From Candidatus Bathyarchaeota archaeon (GTDB lineage Archaea; Thermoproteota; Bathyarchaeia; Bathyarchaeales; Bathycorpusculaceae), in NCBI GenBank assembly GCA_016649625.1, contig JAENXI010000068.1:1-5877 (forward strand): DNA of 5,877 nucleotides, in the 5' to 3' direction. The notes below the pieces were generated by a model. That model saw only the letters and a program-made list of their open reading frames with translations, did no database searches and was not told the origin of the DNA. This document shows positions 1 to 4,535 of this stretch, one piece after another. The first letter of the stretch is position 1, and each line of letters opens with the position of its first letter. The position numbers and the translations under genes are program-made.

Positions 1-878
1 CTGTAGTATTAGGCCATGAAGCTGTAGGGACAATCTATAAAATTGGACAAAAAGTAAAAGGCTATTCATTGGGTGATCGAATATTTGTTTCACATCATGT
101 ACCTTGCAATGTTTGCGAATATTGTAAGAGTGGATATCATACCGCTTGTGATACGCTTCATAAAACAAATTATTATCCAGGAGGTTTTGCGCAGTATATT
201 CGAATACCTAAAATGAACATTAAATATGGGATTCACAAACTTCCAGCTGAACTAAGTTTTGAAGAAGGTACTTTTATTGAACCTTTAGCCTGTGCGATTC
301 GGGGACAACGAATTGCAGATGTTCAAAAAGAAGATACTGTACTCATTATTGGATGTGGCGTATCAGGAATTCTTCACACTCAATTAGCCAAAAATAAAGG
401 AACAAAAAGAATTATCGTAACAGACATTAATTTGTACAGATTGAAAATAGCAAAAAAATTTGGTGCAGATTTCACTTTGGATGCAAAGGAGAATATTCCT
501 GAAAAACTAGAAGAAATTAATGAAGGCAAACCGGCGAATAAGGTAATAGTCTGCACTGGCGCTACAGAGGCAGCATTAACAGCCTTAAAGTGCGTAGATA
601 AAGGAGGAACAATCTTGTTTTTTGCTGTCCCAGACCCAACAATCAAGTTGCCAGTCCCAATAAATCAATTTTGGAGAAATGAAATTACAATTAAAACCTC
701 TTATGGAGCAGCACCAAATGATTTAACTAAAGCATTAAAGATTCTATCCCAGAAAAAACTAAAAGTAAAAGACATGATTACCCACAGATTTTCTTTGTCA
801 GAAACCGCAAAAGGATTTAAAGTTATGGCAAATGCTGGAAAATCTTTAAAAGTAATAATTGAACCAAACCAAAAATAA
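1..878 (+). CDS. Zinc-dependent medium-chain alcohol/polyol dehydrogenase, 5'-partial
   Basis: NAD(P)-dependent oxidation of an alcohol or polyol in the cytoplasm is the likely role; the substrate cannot be read from sequence. The gene runs off the left edge. The frame is open from base 3 and already encodes VVLGHE, the conserved catalytic-zinc region, so about 50-60 N-terminal residues, including the first catalytic Cys, are missing. The TTG at 69 is therefore internal. Counting from base 3, the structural zinc site is Cys35, Cys38, Cys41 and Cys49 (CxxCxxCx7C). Glu93 in FIEPLA is a probable further catalytic-zinc ligand. A Rossmann motif GCGVSG spans about 117-122, and Asp141 at the end of the next strand suggests NAD rather than NADP. 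The C-terminal part of about 290 visible residues is complete. The family includes sorbitol and threonine dehydrogenases, and the EPLACA segment resembles these. It converges with the cupin gene. Confidence 0.93.
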   Translation, partial: VVLGHEAVGTIYKIGQKVKGYSLGDRIFVSHHVPCNVCEYCKSGYHTACDTLHKTNYYPGGFAQYIRIPKMNIKYGIHKLPAELSFEEGTFIEPLACAIRGQRIADVQKEDTVLIIGCGVSGILHTQLAKNKGTKRIIVTDINLYRLKIAKKFGADFTLDAKENIPEKLEEINEGKPANKVIVCTGATEAALTALKCVDKGGTILFFAVPDPTIKLPVPINQFWRNEITIKTSYGAAPNDLTKALKILSQKKLKVKDMITHRFSLSETAKGFKVMANAGKSLKVIIEPNQK

Positions 879-892
879 TTTGAAAATAGTAT

Positions 893-899
893 CAAAAAT
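893..899 (-). terminator. Possible T-run terminator after the cupin gene
   Basis: Read on the minus strand, a run of five T follows the cupin stop by about 30 bases. With the plus-strand T-run beside it, the gap could act as a back-to-back terminator for two convergent genes. Five T alone is weak evidence. Confidence 0.3.
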
Positions 900-900
900 C

Positions 901-909
901 GTTTTTTTC
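901..909 (+). terminator. T-run terminator after the dehydrogenase
   Basis: Seven consecutive T (902-908) lie about 24 bases after the dehydrogenase stop, inside the convergent gap with the cupin gene. Archaeal RNA polymerase commonly terminates on T-runs without a hairpin, so this is a reasonable end for the plus-strand transcript. Confidence 0.45.
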
Positions 910-927
910 CAATTTAAATTTTTATTG

Positions 928-1260
928 TTATTTTGATCGAATCATAACCAACATCATCTTGAATTGAGTTATTGAAGACAAACTATGAGGTTCATTAGCA
1001 GGCATGATTATCATTTCATCTTTTTTTAGTTTATAGGATTTTTTAGAAATAATAACTTCAGCTTCCCCATCCAGTATATAGACTAAAGCATCAAATGGCG
1101 CAGAATGTTCACTTAATCCCTGTCCATTTGCAAAAGCAAAAAAAGTTACGGACCCAGAGTTCTTATCCACTATTGCGCGACTTACCACAGCGTTTTCTTG
1201 ATAATCAATAATATCATTTGAGTAAACAAAATTAGGTTCTATTTTAGACACGTTTACCAA
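928..1260 (-). CDS. Small single-domain cupin protein
   Basis: This 110-residue protein is one cupin barrel. Motif 1 is recognisable around residues 46-65 (GQGLSEHSAPFDA, then YILDG) and motif 2 around 81-94 (KKDEMIIMPANEPHSL). The classical HxH of motif 1 is HSA here, so only His52 and His92 remain as obvious metal ligands. The same EHxAPFDA pattern is familiar in a widespread small-cupin subfamily of unknown function, so this is probably ancestral, not damage. Metal binding and substrate are unknown. The start is TTG at 1260. A GATGAGG Shine-Dalgarno (1269-1275 on this strand) sits 8 bases upstream, and in-frame stops lie further up. A GTG at codon 4 is the alternative but is badly spaced. 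The gene lies 71 bases downstream of msrB on the same strand, with a TATA-like box of its own, so it may be transcribed alone or by readthrough. Confidence 0.85.
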   Translation of the reverse strand: MVNVSKIEPNFVYSNDIIDYQENAVVSRAIVDKNSGSVTFFAFANGQGLSEHSAPFDALVYILDGEAEVIISKKSYKLKKDEMIIMPANEPHSLSSITQFKMMLVMIRSK

Positions 1261-1299
1261 TTTAAAAGCCTCATCTAATATTCATTAACAATCATTTGG

Positions 1300-1308
1300 A
1301 ATATAAAT
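1300..1308 (-). promoter_or_regulatory. Candidate TATA box for the cupin gene
   Basis: The minus strand reads AATTTATATT across this stretch, about 40 bases upstream of the TTG start. Archaeal initiation about 25 bases downstream would fall near 1276-1282, leaving a short leader that just includes the GATGAGG ribosome-binding site. The spacing is coherent, but in AT-rich DNA such boxes occur by chance. Confidence 0.35.
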
Positions 1309-1331
1309 TTGATTTTATCTGTCTTAAGAAA

Positions 1332-1715
1332 TTATTTAACAGTTTTATCAGGAATAAAATCAATTGAAATTGAGTTTACACAGTGTCTTTCATTTTGTGC
1401 ATAAGCCTCACCTGAAAAAACATGACCCAAATGAGCCCCACAATTTAAACAAGTTATTTCTGTTCTAACACCATCTTTGTCCAAAGATCTTTTAACTTTT
1501 GCATGAATCTCACTTGAAAAACTGGGCCATCCACATCCTGAATCAAACTTGCTTTCAGATCGATAAAGTGGAGCTCTACAATATTTACAAACATAAGTAC
1601 CCTTACTCCAAAAGGGGTTATACTTTCCAGTGAAGGGTCTCTCGGTTCCTTTTTTTAATATTACCTCTTCTTCTTCTTTGGTAAGCTTAGTGTACTTAAG
1701 ATTTTTATCAGTCAT
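1332..1715 (-). CDS. msrB: Peptide-methionine (R)-S-oxide reductase MsrB
   Basis: It reduces methionine-R-sulfoxide in proteins back to methionine, normally recycled by thioredoxin, in the cytoplasm. Numbering from the ATG at 1715 (127 residues), structural zinc is held by Cys43/Cys46 (CKYC) and Cys89/Cys92 (CLNC). The catalytic Cys112 lies in RHCVNSISIDF, and the probable resolving Cys61 lies in SGCGWPSF. The active-site GAHLGHVF segment is intact, so the enzyme should be active by the classic two-cysteine mechanism. Length is usual for a stand-alone MsrB, with no fused MsrA. A GTG three codons upstream (1724) is a possible alternative start. Neither has a convincing Shine-Dalgarno, so a leaderless or very short-leader transcript is possible. 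It lies 118 bases downstream of the methylthiotransferase gene on the same strand and 71 bases upstream of the cupin gene. Confidence 0.95.
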   Translation of the reverse strand: MTDKNLKYTKLTKEEEEVILKKGTERPFTGKYNPFWSKGTYVCKYCRAPLYRSESKFDSGCGWPSFSSEIHAKVKRSLDKDGVRTEITCLNCGAHLGHVFSGEAYAQNERHCVNSISIDFIPDKTVK

Positions 1716-1833
1716 AACCCACACACAAAGTATTCTTGGGTTTTAGAGCTAATAATACTAACTAATTTTAAGAACTAATAAAATCAATTAAAATAATTAA
1801 CAAACTTAAAAGTCAGTAAAACCCGGATCAAAA

Positions 1834-3126
1834 TTAACAAATTTTAGCTAATAAGTATGTAGGAAAAGTTGTAATAATTTTTGTTTTCATAGTTTTTCCC
1901 AAGAGATTGTCTGAACTTTTTATTACTACGGGTTTATAGACAAAATTTCTACCCATCCAAGATGAAGGTTTTTTCCCGATTTCATCTATAAGAACATCAC
2001 CAATCCAACCCCCCCAGTGTTTATTTTTCGTTATTGAAATCTTTCTGGCTAGATTAGCTGTCTCAGTGGTTCTTCTCTTGATTTCTCTTAAGTCTACTAG
2101 GTTATCTTTCATTTTTGCAGCCATAGTTTTTGGACGTGCAAAGAATTTGGAAACATTAACTATGTCTGGATTTACATCTTTAATTAATTGAAGGGTATTG
2201 GAAAAAGCGTTTAGGTTTTCACCAGGAAATCCGCAAATTACATCAGTAGCGATAGTGATATCAGGTATTGTTGCTCTAAATTTTGTGATTATATCTTTGA
2301 ACTGCTCTATTGAATAAAATCTTTGCATCTTTTCTAAGATAATGGCATCCCCACTTTGAACAGGCAAATGCAAAAATTTGAAGATTTTTGGATTATGAAA
2401 AACGGTAATTAAATCCTCGAGGATAGGTTGTACCATATTGGGGTTTATCATTCCTAGGCGTAAATAAAAAGTCCCTTTGATATTGCATAGAGAATATAAT
2501 AATTCGATGATGTTTGTTCCTATGTCCTTTCCATAGCATCCGACATCTTGTGAAGTAATCCAAAACTCTTTTGCTCCAGCTCTTAAATCTTTTTTTACCC
2601 TATGAACAATATCGGTTATAGAATAACTTCTAAGATTACCCCGAGCAAAGACTACACAACAATAGGTGCATGAACCTAAACAACCATAATTAACAGGAAT
2701 TATACTTATTACAGGATTTAACTTTTTACTGGGAAGGGATAAATCAGGTTTTGAATCTAAAGCATTTCCCAGCTCTATCACATTTTCACCTTTGATAACA
2801 CGTTGAACAACACTTACAATAGTCTTACCAGCTGCCGGGCCAATAAGGCCATCATATCGTACTTCTCGCAGTAAGCGTTCAAAATTAATAACTGGCAAGC
2901 AACCGGCAACAATAACTTTCTTATTTTTAGGTAAATTTTTCAATGCAAATATTATTCGATTCTCAGTTGGACCTTTTACAGCGCAGGAATTAACGATAAC
3001 TATATCAGCTTCCAAAATGGAAGTTACTTGCTCATAACCTGCTTTCAATAGACAGCCAAGCAGTACCTCTGAATCAGCTAGATTTGCAGAACAGCCATAG
3101 CTCTTTACAAAAACGCGCATTCCCAT
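1834..3126 (-). CDS. Archaeal MiaB-like tRNA methylthiotransferase (probable t6A37 methylthiolase, e-MtaB type)
   Basis: A radical-SAM methylthiotransferase of 430 residues. It probably converts t6A37 to ms2t6A37 in ANN-decoding tRNAs, by analogy with the eukaryotic/archaeal e-MtaB (CDKAL1) branch; the substrate is inferred. The N-terminal UPF0004 domain carries the three ligands of the auxiliary 4Fe-4S cluster: Cys12 (SYGCSANLADSE), Cys48 (VNSCAV) and Cys76 (AGCLP). The radical-SAM CxxxCxxC is Cys149, Cys153 and Cys156, followed by FARGNLRSY. Further conserved blocks are LHLPVQSGD and TDVICGFPGE. A TRAM-like RNA-binding segment occupies about residues 370-430. Cys157 directly follows the last cluster Cys, giving an unusual CC pair. 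The start is ATG 3126; ATG 3120 (MRVFVKS) two codons later fits the family equally well. No clear Shine-Dalgarno is seen. The gene is divergent from the RHH gene across 201 bp. Confidence 0.93.
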   Translation of the reverse strand: MGMRVFVKSYGCSANLADSEVLLGCLLKAGYEQVTSILEADIVIVNSCAVKGPTENRIIFALKNLPKNKKVIVAGCLPVINFERLLREVRYDGLIGPAAGKTIVSVVQRVIKGENVIELGNALDSKPDLSLPSKKLNPVISIIPVNYGCLGSCTYCCVVFARGNLRSYSITDIVHRVKKDLRAGAKEFWITSQDVGCYGKDIGTNIIELLYSLCNIKGTFYLRLGMINPNMVQPILEDLITVFHNPKIFKFLHLPVQSGDAIILEKMQRFYSIEQFKDIITKFRATIPDITIATDVICGFPGENLNAFSNTLQLIKDVNPDIVNVSKFFARPKTMAAKMKDNLVDLREIKRRTTETANLARKISITKNKHWGGWIGDVLIDEIGKKPSSWMGRNFVYKPVVIKSSDNLLGKTMKTKIITTFPTYLLAKIC

Positions 3127-3222
3127 TCAACGTAATACATTAGATGCATGATTAAGAAATAAAAACATAGAGGTTTGGATGTGTCAAAATTTACATTAAT
3201 TTGCAACAGGGCATACGGTACA

Positions 3223-3230
3223 TTTATAAA
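3223..3230 (+). promoter_or_regulatory. TTTATAAA archaeal TATA box in the divergent region
   Basis: A perfect TTTATAAA lies 98 bases upstream of the RHH start and 97 bases upstream of the methylthiotransferase start. The octamer is self-complementary, so the box alone does not fix direction. The flank read on the plus strand (GGTACA) is more purine-rich, as expected for a BRE, than the flank on the other strand (CATCTG), which favours rightward use. Rightward transcription would begin near 3250-3256, inside the TAACATA repeats, with a leader of about 75 bases. Confidence 0.5.
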
Positions 3231-3248
3231 CAGATGCACAGACATGTG

Positions 3249-3273
3249 TGTAACATATTTGTAACATAACATA
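3249..3273 (+). repeat. Tandem TAACATA repeats, possible operator
   Basis: TGTAACATA occurs at 3249-3257 and 3260-3268, exactly 11 bases apart, which is about one helical turn. A third TAACATA at 3267-3273 overlaps the second copy. Same-face half-sites at about this spacing upstream of an RHH gene are what a ribbon-helix-helix dimer array could bind. Binding is inference. The last copy runs into ACATATAG (3270-3276), a second possible TATA box that would give a leader of about 25-30 bases. Confidence 0.4.
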
Positions 3274-3290
3274 TAGAAGTATTACTTCTA
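3274..3290. promoter_or_regulatory. Perfect 17-bp palindrome upstream of the RHH gene, candidate operator
   Basis: TAGAAGTATTACTTCTA is a perfect inverted repeat of two 8-base arms around one central T. It ends 37 bases before the RHH start codon. If transcription uses the ACATATAG box just to its left, the palindrome lies between TATA box and start site, a usual place for archaeal repressors. If it uses the box at 3223, it lies in the leader. It is followed by no T-run, so it is not a plausible terminator. Confidence 0.45.
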
Positions 3291-3327
3291 ATCATTTAGT
3301 TCTATTCTAATCAGGGAGAGAAATTAA

Positions 3328-3483
3328 GTGAAACTAATTACATTACACCTTCCAGAAACGTACATATCAGCTCTGGATCAACTTGTTGATGAAAGATTCT
3401 ATCCAAACAGATCTGAGGCAATACGTGTAGCTATCAGAGATCTAATAAGCGTGGAAGTTTGGAGGAGAAAGGGAATTGACTAG
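3328..3483 (+). CDS. Short ribbon-helix-helix (CopG/MetJ-type) DNA-binding regulator
   Basis: A 51-residue protein starting at GTG 3328, with a GGGAG Shine-Dalgarno (3314-3318) 9 bases upstream. It is essentially one RHH unit. A beta strand (residues 2-8, KLITLHL) would pair in the dimer and enter the DNA major groove. Helix A spans about 9-22, the conserved turn is YPNRSEAIR (25-33), and helix B runs to about Trp45, followed by a basic tail (RRKG). RHH proteins bind DNA as dimers and often repress their own promoter; the repeats and palindrome just upstream are natural targets. Its last 8 bases overlap the next gene, so the two should be translated together. Similar tiny RHH proteins regulate cell division in haloarchaea (CdrS), but no ftsZ is visible here, so the target is unknown. 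Confidence 0.88.
   Translation: MKLITLHLPETYISALDQLVDERFYPNRSEAIRVAIRDLISVEVWRRKGID
3461..3467 (+). promoter_or_regulatory. Shine-Dalgarno for the overlapping acidic ORF
   Basis: GGAGGAG lies inside the 3' end of the RHH gene, 8-10 bases before the TTG at 3476. It is one of the strongest ribosome-binding sites in the window and is the main reason to accept TTG 3476 as a real start and to infer translational coupling. Confidence 0.6.
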
Positions 3484-3778
3484 ACATACAACTGAAGAAA
3501 ACATTTTAAAATGCACCTCCATAATAACCGAAAACAAGGCTTTTGAAAATCTATGCAATCCAATAGATAATAACTCATTGCCATTATACGATATGCCAAC
3601 CAGTTCTAAACTAGAAAAAGAGTTAGAAATTGACCACATTACCAGAGATATAACAATAACACAAAATATTGTGGAAAAACTTATGCATAACCTCTATGAT
3701 CTTGAAAAAAAAGGAATACTAGAAAGTTCAGCCAAAATAGAATTAGATATAGACCTATATCAGATGGAAAACTACTAA
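3476..3778 (+). CDS. Acidic 100-residue protein of unknown function, coupled to the RHH regulator
   Basis: I do not recognise this protein. It begins at TTG 3476, overlaps the RHH gene by 8 bases and has a GGAGGAG ribosome-binding site. A stop-free run of 100 codons is unlikely by chance in DNA this AT-rich: with about 7% stop codons per position it would be under one in a thousand. It is rich in Glu/Asp (about 19) over Lys/Arg (about 10), with no signal peptide or membrane segment. The N-terminal half (to about residue 50) is rich in Asn, Thr and Ser and may be loosely structured. Residues 56-85 (around QNIVEKLMHNLYDLEKKG) look helical and amphipathic and could mediate an interaction. Three Cys or fewer and no paired CxxC argue against a zinc site. 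It may act with the RHH protein, for example as a co-regulator; that is inference from position only. Confidence 0.6.
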   Translation: MTRHTTEENILKCTSIITENKAFENLCNPIDNNSLPLYDMPTSSKLEKELEIDHITRDITITQNIVEKLMHNLYDLEKKGILESSAKIELDIDLYQMENY

Positions 3779-3813
3779 AACTTCCCAGTTTTATGCAGGA
3801 AGCAATTCAACAA

Positions 3814-3829
3814 TTTTTTCTATATTTTT
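3814..3829 (+). terminator. T-run terminator after the RHH operon
   Basis: Runs of six T (3814-3819) and five T (3825-3829) lie 35-50 bases after the acidic ORF's stop, in the convergent gap with the PHP gene. This suits archaeal T-run termination. A weak 5-bp stem (3781-3785 with 3798-3802) precedes it and is probably irrelevant. Confidence 0.5.
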
Positions 3830-3845
3830 CAAGATTTAGATTTTT

Positions 3846-3852
3846 AAAAAAA
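3846..3852 (-). terminator. T-run terminator after the metG-PHP transcript
   Basis: Seven A on the plus strand read as seven T on the minus strand, starting 11 bases after the PHP stop codon. It is the likely end of the metG-PHP transcript and lies back to back with the terminator of the RHH operon. Confidence 0.5.
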
Positions 3853-3863
3853 GGTAACAAGGT

Positions 3864-4514
3864 TTATTTCCGTCTAGTTATTCTTGCATATTTTTGTTTT
3901 ATCCGCATCGATAACGACAAAGGATTTCCAAAAACTTGACATCTCTTTTTTAGTATTGCGTTAATTATACTATCAACAGTCAGATCAGCTTCTAAAACAG
4001 TATAAGCTAATCCAATTGACTCAGGATTATGGGCGTCAGTTCCAGCAACATGAGGTAGATTCAATTGTTGTGCAATTTTTATAGACTTTTTCTTACAATG
4101 AAAAAAAGGAAAAGATGAAGAATTAATAGTTTCAATAGCATCAAATTTTCCAGTTATATTTTTCCCTAAACTTCCTTTAAACCAAGCAAAGGGATGACAG
4201 GCAACTGCCAAACCACCTACTTTATGAATGCAATCAACAGTTTCATCTACACTCAAACCTCTTGGAATAATTTGTTTAACATTTAAACCAACTACATGAC
4301 CACCCTGAGTAGAAACTTCTATTCCAGGAATAATTAACAAATCAATCTTTTTAGCTAAAGTTAATGCGCCTTCAATCTGATTATGATCAGTTATAGCTAT
4401 AGCGTCCAATGATCGTTTTTTAGCAAAAGCAACAAGGTCTTTTGGAGTTATTATTGAATCAGAAGAATACATTGAGTGTATGTGAAAATCAACTCTAACT
4501 TGTTTCTTTAACAA
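3864..4514 (-). CDS. PHP-domain metal-dependent phosphoesterase
   Basis: A stand-alone PHP protein, probably a di- or trinuclear-metal phosphatase or nuclease; the substrate is unknown. All expected ligands are present. Numbered from TTG 4529 (221 residues) they are His16 and His18 (DFHIHS), Asp24, Asp48-His49 (ITDHN), Glu71 (GIEVS), His78, His112 (ACHPF), and Asp165 and His167 (GTDAH). Two TTG starts compete. TTG 4514 (216 residues, MLKKQVRVDFH) has an AAGGA Shine-Dalgarno (4522-4526 on this strand) 7 bases upstream and is preferred. TTG 4529 lies only 6 bases after the metG stop, without a visible ribosome site. Either way the gene sits directly behind metG and is very probably co-transcribed. 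It lacks any polymerase or histidinol-phosphatase signature domain and is about the usual length for archaeal single-domain PHP proteins. Confidence 0.88.
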   Translation of the reverse strand: MLKKQVRVDFHIHSMYSSDSIITPKDLVAFAKKRSLDAIAITDHNQIEGALTLAKKIDLLIIPGIEVSTQGGHVVGLNVKQIIPRGLSVDETVDCIHKVGGLAVACHPFAWFKGSLGKNITGKFDAIETINSSSFPFFHCKKKSIKIAQQLNLPHVAGTDAHNPESIGLAYTVLEADLTVDSIINAILKKRCQVFGNPLSLSMRIKQKYARITRRK

Positions 4515-4535
4515 AAATTTTTCCTTCAAAATGAT

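Noticed and set aside
69..71. TTG as the start of the dehydrogenase
   Set aside because: The frame is open from base 3 and encodes the conserved GHE region upstream, so this codon is internal and the gene is cut by the window edge.
380..895. Two minus-strand open frames (380-646 and 701-895) opposite the dehydrogenase
   Set aside because: They are antisense to well-conserved dehydrogenase sequence, have no recognisable domain, and read as hydrophobic low-information translations.
1725..1833. Promoter or RNA element between the methylthiotransferase and msrB
   Set aside because: The stretch is AT-rich with several TATA-like matches (such as CTTAAAAT near 1768), none clearly placed for the msrB start; no stable fold or RNA gene could be seen.
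3442..3639. Minus-strand open frame opposite the RHH/acidic genes
   Set aside because: It lacks a recognisable domain and lies antisense to the RHH gene and to a better-supported ORF with a ribosome site.
3328..3778. Toxin-antitoxin pair (RHH antitoxin plus toxin)
   Set aside because: Overlapping RHH-plus-partner order fits, but the partner is acidic with no RelE, PIN, MazF or HEPN-like motif, and the RHH protein has no C-terminal toxin-binding extension. It cannot be excluded but is unsupported.
3781..3802. Hairpin terminator (CTTCC/GGAAG)
   Set aside because: A 5-bp stem around a 12-base loop with the T-run 11 bases away is too weak; the T-runs alone explain termination.
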